Positions 38,941 through 50,155 of a stretch of 64,000 nucleotides of DNA are shown piece by piece. The position numbers and the translations under genes were made by a program. Positions within the stretch are counted from its first letter, which is position 1, and the number at the start of each line of letters is the position of its first letter. This stretch comes from an uncultured Oleiphilaceae bacterium. GTDB taxonomy: Bacteria > Pseudomonadota > Gammaproteobacteria > Pseudomonadales > Oleiphilaceae. The DNA is taken from assembly GCA_913060665.1 (NCBI GenBank), contig CAJXUY010000004.1, positions 227,943-291,942 of the forward strand, given 5' to 3'. The notes below the pieces were generated by a model, which worked only from the letters and a program-made list of their open reading frames with translations, searched no databases and was not told where the DNA came from.

Positions 38941-40313
38941 TCAACTGCCTCCAACTCTTTAAGCGATATTTCTAAAGCATTCACATACCCATTGAGGTCC
39001 TGGTCGGTTTTGGTTTCGGTCGCACATACCAAAATACAGTTTTCTAGCTCAGGGAAGGTATCGGACAAGTCATGCCCACCTAAAACACCCTGTAATTCCA
39101 TATGCTCGAGCACTAAACGAGATGACTTCGGTAAACGCAACACAAACTCATGAAAGCGCGGACCTGTCGATACAACCTCTACCCCGGGCACAGCTGACAA
39201 TAAACTGGCTAAATGATTAGTATTAGCATGGCAAGCCCGAGCAACACGCTCAATACCTTCCTGACCTAGCAAGCTCATGTAAACCGTCGCGGCAGTTACC
39301 GCTAACCCTTGGTTAGTACATATATTAGACGTCGCTTTAGATCGCCTGATATGCTGCTCACGGGCCTGTAGCGTCAGTGCAAACCCCTCCTTTCCATCAA
39401 GATCTACCGTGCGACCAATAATACGCCCTGGCATCTGCCTAACTAATGCTTGCTTACAGCAGATAAAACCAAAGTATGGACCTCCCGAGGCCAAGGGTAT
39501 ACCCATAGGCTGACCTTCACCTACAGCAATATCAGCACCATGTTCGCCCCACTCCCCTGGAGGAGAAATCAAGGTCGCTGCCGTAGGATTAATCACCCCC
39601 ACCACTAACATTTTTTGTTGGTGAGCCCAGTCAGTCAACTGATGAACATCTTCCAGTGTGCCGAAGAAATTTGGCTGAGCAATAACGAGCGCCGCAAAAT
39701 CATCACCCTCAAACTGAGACAGCGCAGATAAGTCCGTTGTTAAGGATGCACTATCAAACGCAACTTCAACCAGCTCTATTTTCTGGTTATGGACGATACT
39801 ATTAACCACCTTCTTATAAAGAGGGTGAACCGTTCCGGCAATCAACACACGCTTACTTTTCGACTTTCTGTTGGCTCTAATTGCCATCAAGACGGCCTCG
39901 GCCAAACCTGAAGCACCATCATAAAGAGACGCATTCGATACATCGAGCCCGGTTAACGCCGTCATCATTGACTGAAATTCGTAGATCAGCTGTAATGTTC
40001 CCTGACTCGCTTCGGCCTGATAAGGCGTATAAGCGGTCATAAATTCGCCTCGGGCAGCAATATCCCAAACCGCAGCAGGAATATGATGCTCATAAGCGCC
40101 TGCACCGATAAAACATAGCGCACCACTATCTTGCTCTGCGCGATCAGACATCAAACGCATTATTTCCATCTCACTCCTGGCAGGAGGTATGGCGTCCAAA
40201 GCACCCGCTCTCAGGTGTGCAGGGATCTCATCAAAAAGCTGGTCTATTGATTGTGCACCAATAGTCTCCAGCATCTTTTGAATATCATCTTCAGTATGTG
40301 GAATGAAAGGCAT
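38934..40313 (-). CDS. gcvPA: Glycine dehydrogenase (decarboxylating) subunit 1
   Basis: A 459-residue subunit of the two-part P protein, equivalent to the N-terminal half of the single 950-residue GcvP of E. coli. It begins [19 protein letters not shown] and carries [34 protein letters not shown] and [20 protein letters not shown], all standard for GcvPA. It lies 131 bases after gcvH and overlaps gcvPB. Confidence 0.95.
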   Translation of the reverse strand: MPFIPHTEDDIQKMLETIGAQSIDQLFDEIPAHLRAGALDAIPPARSEMEIMRLMSDRAEQDSGALCFIGAGAYEHHIPAAVWDIAARGEFMTAYTPYQAEASQGTLQLIYEFQSMMTALTGLDVSNASLYDGASGLAEAVLMAIRANRKSKSKRVLIAGTVHPLYKKVVNSIVHNQKIELVEVAFDSASLTTDLSALSQFEGDDFAALVIAQPNFFGTLEDVHQLTDWAHQQKMLVVGVINPTAATLISPPGEWGEHGADIAVGEGQPMGIPLASGGPYFGFICCKQALVRQMPGRIIGRTVDLDGKEGFALTLQAREQHIRRSKATSNICTNQGLAVTAATVYMSLLGQEGIERVARACHANTNHLASLLSAVPGVEVVSTGPRFHEFVLRLPKSSRLVLEHMELQGVLGGHDLSDTFPELENCILVCATETKTDQDLNGYVNALEISLKELEAVEC

Positions 40314-40378
40314 GTACGTCTCTCTATGGCAGGTTTAACGCTTATTCTTAATGCGATAAATGGTCAATAGTTACTCAG

Positions 40379-40416
40379 GCGCTTACAGACCGGGCGCCAG
40401 CCCCGTCTGTAAGCGC
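40379..40416. repeat. Strong inverted repeat between gcvH and gcvPA
   Basis: GCGCTTACAGAC (40379-40390) and GTCTGTAAGCGC (40405-40416) are perfect complements. Inside them GGG and CCC can extend the stem past a one-base bulge. No T-run follows in either direction, so it is more likely an RNA-processing or REP-type hairpin than a terminator. Confidence 0.6.
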
Positions 40417-40444
40417 TCAGACATGATACTAATACGCAGAACGA

Positions 40445-40840
40445 TTAATGATCTTCAGCTTCACAGACAGCAGAATAAGCATCCGCATCGAGCAATGGCT
40501 CAAGGTCACTCTCGTCAGTCAATTTTACTTTAAAAAACCAACCATCTTCATAGGGCTCATTGTTAACAAGGTCCGGCGACTCTTCTAATGCTTCGTTGAT
40601 GGCCAATACTTCACCACTCACTGGGCTAAAGATATCTGAGGCTGCCTTTACAGACTCTACAACACCCGCTTCTTCACCCGAATTAATCTCAGCGCCGACT
40701 TCAGGTAGCTCTACAAACACCACATCGCCCAATAGGTCTTGAGCATGATCGGTGATACCGATGGTTGCAGTGCCATCCGCCTCTACGCGCACCCATTCAT
40801 GACTGGATAGATATTTTAATTCGCCTGGAATATTACTCAT
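40445..40840 (-). CDS. gcvH: Glycine cleavage system H protein
   Basis: A 131-residue lipoyl carrier protein that shuttles the aminomethyl group between the P, T and L proteins. The lipoylated lysine is K65 in [19 protein letters not shown]. The start [18 protein letters not shown] and the length are standard. Second gene of the operon, 154 bases after gcvT. Confidence 0.97.
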   Translation of the reverse strand: MSNIPGELKYLSSHEWVRVEADGTATIGITDHAQDLLGDVVFVELPEVGAEINSGEEAGVVESVKAASDIFSPVSGEVLAINEALEESPDLVNNEPYEDGWFFKVKLTDESDLEPLLDADAYSAVCEAEDH

Positions 40841-40994
40841 CGTTTTGCTTCCCCGATATTAACTAAAAACTTATTTATTCACCCTCATAACCGTATCAAT
40901 AAAGCCCGTTAACTAACGATAACGGCGACTCATCAACAACAGTCAGGGCTGTAAAAACTAAACACAATTTAGCTTATGATTACTTTATAGCAAA

Positions 40995-42080
40995 TTATTT
41001 ATAAACTCGCGCACCGTTACGAACAAATGGGGGCGCGACTACTTTCACGGTTTGTAGTTTTTTACGCATTTCAACCGAACAAGTATCTGCTGTCGCAGTA
41101 GGAACACGCGCCATCGCGACTGAATATCCGAGAGTGGGTGAGAACGTGCCACTGGTAATTTCGCCTTCCCCTATCCCCTCAACAATCACTTTTTGATGTC
41201 CACGCAAAACCCCGCGTTCCTCTAATACCAGGCCAACTAGTTTAGTTTTAACACCGCTCGCCTTTTCAGCTTCAAGTGCTGAACGACCAATAAAATCACG
41301 ATCTACTGGCTGCCAAGCGATTGTCCATCCCATATTGGCTTGCAATGGACTAATACTCTCATCCATATCAGATCCGTATAGATTCATTCCCGCCTCCAGG
41401 CGCAGAGTGTCTCTCGCGCCTAAACCGCAAGGCTTTACTCCCGCCGCTTGCAACTGCTGCCAGAACGTTACAACATCCTCTTCTGGCACAATAATTTCTA
41501 ATCCGTCTTCTCCGGTATAACCAGTGCGACATAACATCCACCCGCCGGACTCTAACCCTTGAAACACTTTAAGCGCCGAAATAATATCGCCTTTTGCACC
41601 AGTTAATACCTGCTTCGTTTTAGCAATGGCTTCAGGTCCCTGAACGGCAACCATTGCCAACTCAGGGCGCTCAGTTAGAGTGATACTAAAACCGTCAGCC
41701 TGCTTATTCATCCAAGCAAGATCTTTCTCTCGAGTGCCACAATTAACGACTAAACGGTAGCCTTCAGGCATGTTATAAACAATTAAATCGTCAATGACCC
41801 CGCCCTGCTCATTGAGCATGCCACTATAAAGCGCTTTACCAACATCTTTTAATTTGTCTACATCGTTAGCCAGTAAATACTGTAAATAGCGTTTCGCATC
41901 ATCACCAATAAGATCAACAATCGTCATATGAGAAACATCAAACATTCCACTTGCCTGGCGAACGACGTGGTGTTCTTCGAGCTGAGAGCCGTAATGAATA
42001 GGCATATCCCAACCACCAAAGTCGACGATTTTTCCGCCACAAGCCACGTGAGCGTCATAAAGTGCAGTTTTATTTCCCAT
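40995..42080 (-). CDS. gcvT: Glycine cleavage system T protein (aminomethyltransferase)
   Basis: 361 residues. It transfers the methylene group from the H-bound intermediate to tetrahydrofolate and releases ammonia. It begins with [23 protein letters not shown], and carries FDVSHMT with the catalytic aspartate region, [12 protein letters not shown] and [18 protein letters not shown]. First gene of the operon. I looked for a glycine riboswitch in the 244 bases upstream and did not find one. Confidence 0.97.
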   Translation of the reverse strand: MGNKTALYDAHVACGGKIVDFGGWDMPIHYGSQLEEHHVVRQASGMFDVSHMTIVDLIGDDAKRYLQYLLANDVDKLKDVGKALYSGMLNEQGGVIDDLIVYNMPEGYRLVVNCGTREKDLAWMNKQADGFSITLTERPELAMVAVQGPEAIAKTKQVLTGAKGDIISALKVFQGLESGGWMLCRTGYTGEDGLEIIVPEEDVVTFWQQLQAAGVKPCGLGARDTLRLEAGMNLYGSDMDESISPLQANMGWTIAWQPVDRDFIGRSALEAEKASGVKTKLVGLVLEERGVLRGHQKVIVEGIGEGEITSGTFSPTLGYSVAMARVPTATADTCSVEMRKKLQTVKVVAPPFVRNGARVYK

Positions 42081-42324
42081 AACTAAGCCTTTTGCTAATT
42101 ATCGAATATTGATGAATCAAAAAATGACATTTTATCATACATAAAGGGTCGCCATTCATGAAAATTTGTCCGTCGCTTAACGGCGCTTATGATACCCGAG
42201 TTCGCGCGTGCAATGAATAGTAAAAAATAGCGCACCGATTTATGCGTTAGAACCTTTTTGTTATAACACTATTCGTAGAGAGCTTATTATTAGTTTCAAT
42301 GCTACGCGAAGGGTTATAAAAGTG

Positions 42325-42963
42325 TTAGTTAGATATGTCTAGAAAAGACAACATGGCAGGAATTACTGCTTCAAAATTACTGTACTCGTGACTGCCTCCC
42401 GACTGAATCCACGCAGGAGAGCACTTAAGTTTGAGCAGAGCTTCACGATAATTGAGGGTTTGATCAGCGGTTTGCGTCAGCAGGAACACGTTTTTTGGCC
42501 TTGATAAACGATCAACATCTAGCGCTAGCAATTCATCCATATGCTGAGCTGTCAACGTATAAGACTCACCACTATATAAGTTTTGGTTCACTCCCAAGTA
42601 ATCCGTTAAGAGCTCAAAAGGCTTAACAGCTGGATTTATTAATGCCGCTTTTAACCCGTATTTTTCAGCAAAATAGATTGCATAATACCCCCCGAGCGAA
42701 CTACCAATCAGCGCCACAGGCCCTATCGCTAACCGCCCCTCTATCAGACTCGATACAGATGATTCAACCCTCTCCGGAGAGAAGGGTAAACGGGGTATTA
42801 AATAACGACAGGAATACGAGGAATTATCTAAAAAAGCTTTCAGAAACTGCGCTTTATGTGATTCAGGAGAACTATTGAACCCATGCAGGTAAATTAAAGT
42901 CGCTTTAGAATTCTTAACTGGCGACTTATAAAGGGAAACCATATCAATAGACAATCGGTTCAA
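42325..42963 (-). CDS. yqiA: YqiA-like alpha/beta-hydrolase esterase
   Basis: About 205-212 residues. It has YLHGFNSSPESHKAQFL near the start, the nucleophile elbow GSSLGGYYAIYFAEKYG and a late histidine in GGSHEYSNFE, the Ser-Asp-His layout of YqiA esterases. The TTG at 42963 overlaps the cpdA stop but has a poorly spaced ribosome site; an ATG at 42942 is an equally good start. It is the last gene of nudF-yqiB-cpdA-yqiA. In E. coli parE follows; here gcv genes follow instead. Confidence 0.85.
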   Translation of the reverse strand: MNRLSIDMVSLYKSPVKNSKATLIYLHGFNSSPESHKAQFLKAFLDNSSYSCRYLIPRLPFSPERVESSVSSLIEGRLAIGPVALIGSSLGGYYAIYFAEKYGLKAALINPAVKPFELLTDYLGVNQNLYSGESYTLTAQHMDELLALDVDRLSRPKNVFLLTQTADQTLNYREALLKLKCSPAWIQSGGSHEYSNFEAVIPAMLSFLDISN

Positions 42964-43811
42964 TACCCTTTACTGGAATAATCTACCTGAAACTCAATAT
43001 GATCAGCACGCTCAACCCCCGAATTGATTGAGCCATCTGAATTTAATTGCAACCACCGATAACCAGGCGCAAGGCTGTCAACCGCAAACGATTCAGATTT
43101 AGGTAGAAATTGAACGCACGTAGAAGGCGTCGCCAATAACCTGACCCCCTTTCTAACGAGATCAATCTCTTGATGAATATGCCCCCAAAGCAAACACCGA
43201 ACATTCGAGTGACCGTCTATAATACGCAACAGTTCATCTCTGTTTTTAAGACCAATAGCATCCAGCCACTTACAATCTATATCCACCGGGTGATGATGAA
43301 AACTAACCATACTATATAAGTCGGGTCTTTCTGAGAGCGTATCGTCAAGCAGTTTCAGTTCCGAGTCAGACAAATGACCGTGCACTTCTCCTTCCAGTAA
43401 CGAGTCGAGAAAAATAAACTGCCAATTACCCATGCGAACCACTTTTTCAAGCACTCCACGACCACCTGCAACCTGTTTCATGGCGTCACGATCATCATGA
43501 TTGCCTGAAAACCAAAATACAGGACAATCAAACGTCTCAACCTTTTCATCAAAACTCTGGTAGGCCTCAACCGAACCATCTTGAGCTAGGTCTCCAGTAG
43601 CCAACACCGCATTTGGGGTAGCGTGATTTTGTTTGATCAGCTGCAATACCGCATCAAGACTGTAACGGGTATTCATCCCCAGCAGCGTACCATCTTCCTC
43701 TTTGCGCAGATGAGGGTCTGTAATCTGAACGATAAACAACGAACCATCATCAGCCACTAGGCGCCCTGCCACTCGTTGTTTATCTGTACTATCTTCGTCG
43801 GCAATACCCAT
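42960..43811 (-). CDS. cpdA: 3',5'-cyclic-AMP phosphodiesterase CpdA
   Basis: A 283-residue calcineurin-like metallophosphoesterase. The metal-binding motifs are in order: ITDPHLRK, ATGDLAQDGS, FSGNHDDRD, SFHHHPVD and LLWGHIHQE. It lowers cyclic AMP by hydrolysis to AMP. The neighbours yqiA, yqiB and nudF are those of CpdA in E. coli and Pseudomonas, supporting the name over other family members. About 198 bases separate it from yqiB, including a tandem repeat. Confidence 0.92.
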   Translation of the reverse strand: MGIADEDSTDKQRVAGRLVADDGSLFIVQITDPHLRKEEDGTLLGMNTRYSLDAVLQLIKQNHATPNAVLATGDLAQDGSVEAYQSFDEKVETFDCPVFWFSGNHDDRDAMKQVAGGRGVLEKVVRMGNWQFIFLDSLLEGEVHGHLSDSELKLLDDTLSERPDLYSMVSFHHHPVDIDCKWLDAIGLKNRDELLRIIDGHSNVRCLLWGHIHQEIDLVRKGVRLLATPSTCVQFLPKSESFAVDSLAPGYRWLQLNSDGSINSGVERADHIEFQVDYSSKGY

Positions 43812-43905
43812 ACCCTAGTTCAGCCTCCCCTAGAAGCTTTTATCCGATGCGCTATTATTGTTTTATATTTAGCTTTATTTTTAAGGGCGCGTCGGTATTT
43901 GTAGA

Positions 43906-43954
43906 TACTATATAAAATAACTCTAAGTACTATATAAAATAACTCTACGTACTA
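43906..43954. repeat. 22-base tandem repeat, 2.2 copies
   Basis: TACTATATAAAATAACTCTA occurs at 43906-43925 and again at 43928-43947, followed by a partial TACTA at 43950, a constant period of 22. It is AT-rich and lies between yqiB and cpdA. Confidence 0.85.
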
Positions 43955-44009
43955 TTGTGAATTTAATTGTCACTTTATAAATTGCGACGATACTTTTCCA
44001 GTCTAGCAT

Positions 44010-44462
44010 TCACATTTTGTTGGTCAGGTCGCAAATTGCGTGCCCAAACTTTAGACAATAGTCTAACCATTCTGCCAAAAACGCATTAATTTGGATTTTT
44101 TCATCAGGGTGATGCATAAAACGATTAGGGTAGTCATTTACCCCCTGGATACGTCTATGGCGACGGCAACTAATGACTTCCGCCATACCCACATCATGAT
44201 AGAGCCTCACCGTCATTTGAGGATTATTGAGCCATTTTCCGGTATTATGAACCTGCTCCAGATAAATGGTGTCGGTGTATTTACAGGCCTCAATCAACCT
44301 AATGCGTACCCGCCCAAAATAATCAGTACCTGCCGATAACTGAAACTCGGCCACATTGCCATCAAACTCACGAGGAATAAGCTTTAACAGGCGTAAATAG
44401 TTGCCATCTCCCAGCGCGCCCAGGCGAGTAATATCGGGAACATAACGCCGCTTAACATTCAT
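44010..44462 (-). CDS. yqiB: DUF1249 protein YqiB
   Basis: 150 residues from the ATG at 44462, preceded by GAGGT. A GTG at 44489 is a weaker alternative. Strong resemblance to E. coli YqiB: YVPDITRLGALGDGNYLRLL at the N-terminus, MTVRLYHDVGMAEV in the middle, and INAFLAEWLDYCLKFGH at the end. The function is not known. It is conserved between nudF and cpdA in many Gammaproteobacteria. Confidence 0.85.
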   Translation of the reverse strand: MNVKRRYVPDITRLGALGDGNYLRLLKLIPREFDGNVAEFQLSAGTDYFGRVRIRLIEACKYTDTIYLEQVHNTGKWLNNPQMTVRLYHDVGMAEVISCRRHRRIQGVNDYPNRFMHHPDEKIQINAFLAEWLDYCLKFGHAICDLTNKM

Positions 44463-44501
44463 ACCTACCTCGCACACAACACACCTCACTGCTAATGCCC
44501 G

Positions 44502-45134
44502 TCAGACTCTATTATTAGTCCAGTCCACCCTCAATCTATCATGATTTAATTGCAGCCACTGCAACGCAATAATCGATGCCGCGTTATTGATTCTGCCACT
44601 GGCCACATACTCAAATGCCTCTTGAGCCTTCACCACATGGACTTTAATATCCTCACCTTCATGCTCAAGCCCATGTACACCATGAGCGGTTGACGCATCC
44701 ACCTGCCCACAATACAAATGAATTTTTTCATTAGTACCCCCAGCCGAAACTAAATACTGGCAGATAGGCTTTAGCTCACCCAGCTCAATGCCTGCCTCTT
44801 CAAGCCCTTCTCGTCGAGCAACAACTTCAGGCGTTTCACCCTCATCGTTAATACCCGCAACTAACTCCAGCAGCCAAGGGCTCTGATTATGCCCAAGCGC
44901 ACCTATTCTAAACTGCTCAAGCAGTATGACCTGATCAGTCACTGCATCGTAAGGCAGAACACAGGTAGCATCATCACGAACAAACAACTCGCGCTGTAAC
45001 TCTGCACTCCAGCCACCTTCAAACAAGCGGTGGGACAGACGATAACGATCGATTTTAAAGAACCCATCAAAAGCCCTATCTTTAGATACGGTCTTAACAT
45101 CCGATGCTGTAAACAGCGGCCTAATATCGTCCAT
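44502..45134 (-). CDS. nudF: ADP-ribose pyrophosphatase NudF
   Basis: A 210-residue Nudix hydrolase that splits ADP-ribose into AMP and ribose 5-phosphate. The Nudix box is GINDEGETPEVVARREGLEE and continues AGIEL, at about residues 93-117. VLLEQFRIGA upstream and the proline-like segment after the box fit the ADP-ribose subgroup. Its place ahead of yqiB-cpdA agrees with NudF. Confidence 0.92.
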   Translation of the reverse strand: MDDIRPLFTASDVKTVSKDRAFDGFFKIDRYRLSHRLFEGGWSAELQRELFVRDDATCVLPYDAVTDQVILLEQFRIGALGHNQSPWLLELVAGINDEGETPEVVARREGLEEAGIELGELKPICQYLVSAGGTNEKIHLYCGQVDASTAHGVHGLEHEGEDIKVHVVKAQEAFEYVASGRINNAASIIALQWLQLNHDRLRVDWTNNRV

Positions 45135-45155
45135 TCGTTATCGCCCAGTCCTATT

Positions 45156-47200
<2,045 letters not shown>

Positions 47201-47208
47201 ACAGATCA

Positions 47209-47237
47209 AGTGTAGAGATATAACGCAAAATTGTCCA
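47209..47237 (-). promoter_or_regulatory. Promoter of the thiC riboswitch transcript
   Basis: Leftward TGGACA (47237-47232) and TACACT (47214-47209) are 17 bases apart. The predicted start of RNA, near 47202, falls right at the 5' edge of the riboswitch, which supports the call. The remaining 130 bases up to tolC (47238-47367) hold its own leader; I see no clear promoter there. Confidence 0.55.
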
Positions 47238-47367
47238 TAATGCTGCTAGAATCAGAAGATATAGCGTTATTCGCAACATAAACATAAGCTTCACGGCGTT
47301 CAATTACCGCGTCAACACACTGAGCATCTTCCGTTTAGGCTACATGGACGAGAATACAGGATTTTCA

Positions 47368-48708
47368 ATGAAACACACAAAACAACTCCTTGCCACGACC
47401 ATCAGTACAATACTGGCGTCCTCTTCGGTGTTTGCCGTAGATCTGGTCACTGTTTATGAACAAGCCGTTCAGTACGATTCAAATATAGCGGCGTCAAAAG
47501 CAGCGTATCAGGCGGAGCAAGAAAGCGCGTACCAAGCCAGAGCATTTTTACTGCCCGACATCATCGCCAGTGCAAACGCGGCCCATACCGATCAGGAATA
47601 CAAGAACAACTCTAGCATTGATGATAGTTTCAAGTCTTCAGAGTATGGCGTGTCATTGACACAACCAATATTCCGTGCCGACGCTTGGTTCAACTATCAG
47701 TCGAGCCAATATAATAGCCAAAGAGCTGAAGCAGACTTCTCCAAAGCACAACAAGATCTTATCCTAACCACTGCTACCGCTTATTTTGGCGTACTACGAG
47801 CAGAAGAAAACTTGGCCACAGCCATTTCAGCCGAAGCAGCCTTTAAACGACAGTGGGAACAGGCAAAAGAACGTTTTGATGTAGGCTTAATCGCAATCAC
47901 TGAAGTGCATGAGTCTAGAGCCTCCTATGACTCGATCAAAACCTCTAGAATTCAAAGTGAAGGCGACCTGCAAATCGCACTAGAAACCCTGGCCCGCTTA
48001 ACCGGCACCGTTTACGACAGCATTAACGAGCTAAATGAAGGTTTCCCCATTGCACCACCAACCCCCAACAATGCCGAAGAGTGGGTCAATACTGCCTATC
48101 AGCAGAACTGGTCAATCAAGTCTGCAGAATTTGCATTACAGTCGTTAGATGAGCAGCTGAAAACTGAAAAATCAGGCCATTACCCAACACTGGACCTATC
48201 CGCTAGCTATTCCGTCAATGATTATGAAGGACCAAACCCTCTCGACAACACTCTCGATGACGCCAGCGTTGCATTGGTATTCCAGCTTCCGCTCTACCAA
48301 GGAGGCCGCACTTCGGCCAGCATCCGTCGGTCCCGTTTTTTAGTTGAACAGTCTCGTCAGGTTCTTGAAACAACACGACGAAATGTGAAACTAGACACTC
48401 GTAGCCTTTATACTGCCATTAAAACCGATATTGACACCGTCGCATCACAGAAACAGAATATTATTTCACGAGAGAGTGCACTGGAAGCAACACGTGCAGG
48501 CTATAGCGTCGGTACTCGAAACATTGTAGAAGTACTGGATGCCGAGAGAAATTACTTTGTTGCGTTACGGGATTACGCTAATGCACGATTTGACTATGTA
48601 CTAGATAGCCTGTCTATCAAACAAGCAGCAGGAACACTTAGCCCACAAGATTTGATTGATTTGAATAAGTGGTTGCAGGTCGCAGCAGCGCCAACACCAA
48701 AACAGTAA
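47368..48708 (+). CDS. tolC: TolC-family outer membrane efflux protein
   Basis: 446 residues from the ATG at 47368, which directly precedes the signal peptide (KHTKQLLATTISTILASSSVFA) and has CAGGA upstream. An ATG at 47344 would add 8 residues. The mature protein has two OEP repeats: VYEQAVQYDSNIAASKAAYQ in the first half and SYSVNDYEGPNP with FQLPLYQGGRTSASIRRS in the second. RAGYSVGTRNIVEVLDAERN is a strong TolC signature. It forms the outer membrane channel of drug efflux and type I secretion. It is divergent from thiC/nudF as in Pseudomonas. Confidence 0.95.
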   Translation: MKHTKQLLATTISTILASSSVFAVDLVTVYEQAVQYDSNIAASKAAYQAEQESAYQARAFLLPDIIASANAAHTDQEYKNNSSIDDSFKSSEYGVSLTQPIFRADAWFNYQSSQYNSQRAEADFSKAQQDLILTTATAYFGVLRAEENLATAISAEAAFKRQWEQAKERFDVGLIAITEVHESRASYDSIKTSRIQSEGDLQIALETLARLTGTVYDSINELNEGFPIAPPTPNNAEEWVNTAYQQNWSIKSAEFALQSLDEQLKTEKSGHYPTLDLSASYSVNDYEGPNPLDNTLDDASVALVFQLPLYQGGRTSASIRRSRFLVEQSRQVLETTRRNVKLDTRSLYTAIKTDIDTVASQKQNIISRESALEATRAGYSVGTRNIVEVLDAERNYFVALRDYANARFDYVLDSLSIKQAAGTLSPQDLIDLNKWLQVAAAPTPKQ

Positions 48709-48709
48709 A

Positions 48710-48742
48710 CATTATAGGGTGCGCCATGCGCACCCTATAATG
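48710..48742. terminator. Perfect hairpin between tolC and waaA, probable two-way terminator
   Basis: A perfect 15-base-pair stem (CATTATAGGGTGCGC and its complement) with a CAT loop starts 2 bases after the tolC stop and includes the last codons and stop of waaA. There is no clear T-run, so its strength is uncertain. Confidence 0.55.
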
Positions 48743-49997
48743 CAGTTTCAATCACCTCTAACAACCGACGCAGTGCACCACGATTAGCGTCAACTACTGA
48801 ACTAGCCGCTAACCCGACATCCTTCCGATAAGATGCATCCTCAAAAAACTCTCCAACGCGGTCAGCTAATAGATCGGAAGACCCCACAAATTTAAGCCCA
48901 CCCGCTGCCGATAATTCATGGCAAATGACTTCAAAGTTAAAAATATGTGGCCCCATAATAACGGGCATTTTAAGTGCGGCGGGCTCTAACGGGTTATGGC
49001 CACCGCTTTCGATCAAACTCCCACCTACAAACGCAACATCTGCGGCGGCATAAAACAACATTAGCTCACCCATTGTATCGCCCAATAAAACCTGAACACT
49101 GTCATTCAAACTATCTCTCGAACTACGCTTTGCTGTTTTATAGCCTGCACTAGCACATAACTGATAGACACTTTTAAATCGCTCTGGGTGTCGGGGCACA
49201 ATAATCAACAACGCACTTGGCCACCGCTCTAACAATTTTTTATGTGCATCGAGAGCTAGCTGATCTTCGCCCTGGTGCGTGCTTGCAGCGATCCAAACAG
49301 GGCGCTCTACACCCCATGCTTGCCTTAAGTCAGTACTTTTATCATAGATATCCGGCTCTATAGAAAAATCAAACTTGATACTTCCCGAGACTACAACACT
49401 ATTAGCATCTGCCCCCGCTAACTTAAAACGCTCAGCATCTGCTGCGTTTTGAGCCACAATTCGGCTCAAAGCCTGCAGCATTGGTTGGGCAATAACGCCA
49501 ACCCGTATGTAACCTCGGGCTGAGCGTTCAGACAATCTCGCATTAGCGAGAATTACCGGAGCACCAGTGCGCGCTGTATAATTCACAATATTGGGCCACA
49601 GCTCGGTCTCCATAATGAGCAGCATCTCGGGCTTGATTTTATGGAGAAAACGTTTAACCGCACCAGGCAAGTCATACGGTGCATAAACATGAAAAACTGA
49701 GTCACCAAACAGCGCTTGAACACGCTCCGAGCCCGTCGGGGTCATCGTCGTAACCACGATATCTCTCTCCGGGTAGCGCTGCTGCAACGATTTGATTAGA
49801 GGCGCCGCTGCGATGGTTTCCCCTACGGATACCGCATGCACCCAAATAGGTTTGTTCAATGTTTGTGGCGTAAAAAAACCAAAACGTTCTAACCAGCGTG
49901 CCGCGTATGCTGGAGCCTTCCACGCGCGATAAAGCAGCCGCAGCAATATAAACGGTGTTATCAGATAAAAAAGTAACGAGTAGAGGTGGCGAGCCAT
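48735..49997 (-). CDS. waaA: Kdo transferase WaaA
   Basis: A 420-residue GT30 enzyme that adds 3-deoxy-manno-octulosonic acid to lipid A precursor. From the ATG at 49997 it begins MARHLYSLLFYLITPFILLR, an N-terminal membrane anchor. A TTG two codons earlier is possible. IWVHAVSVGETIAAAPLI contains the catalytic glutamate region; WIAASTHQGEDQ and GGHNPLEPAALKMPVIMGP are C-terminal hallmarks. It is convergent with tolC and divergent from the glycan cluster, marking the start of the surface-polysaccharide region. Confidence 0.95.
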   Translation of the reverse strand: MARHLYSLLFYLITPFILLRLLYRAWKAPAYAARWLERFGFFTPQTLNKPIWVHAVSVGETIAAAPLIKSLQQRYPERDIVVTTMTPTGSERVQALFGDSVFHVYAPYDLPGAVKRFLHKIKPEMLLIMETELWPNIVNYTARTGAPVILANARLSERSARGYIRVGVIAQPMLQALSRIVAQNAADAERFKLAGADANSVVVSGSIKFDFSIEPDIYDKSTDLRQAWGVERPVWIAASTHQGEDQLALDAHKKLLERWPSALLIIVPRHPERFKSVYQLCASAGYKTAKRSSRDSLNDSVQVLLGDTMGELMLFYAAADVAFVGGSLIESGGHNPLEPAALKMPVIMGPHIFNFEVICHELSAAGGLKFVGSSDLLADRVGEFFEDASYRKDVGLAASSVVDANRGALRRLLEVIETAL

Positions 49998-50155
49998 TAT
50001 CAATCCACTAAAGTCATCGATGCGCTAAAAACATCACAAAAGAGAGTTGCGATATTATCATGACGCTAGAGTTAAAAGCTAAGAATCAGTAGAATCACTC
50101 AATAACGTTAACCATACGCCCCAGTCAAATGGTCGTCTTACCGAGATAAACTAGA

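Noticed and set aside
42081..42324. Glycine riboswitch upstream of gcvT
   Set aside because: Read on the minus strand; none of the conserved glycine-aptamer segments or a tandem aptamer layout could be found.
43906..43954. CRISPR-like repeat
   Set aside because: The copies are directly adjacent with two-base joins, so there are no spacers and no cas genes nearby.
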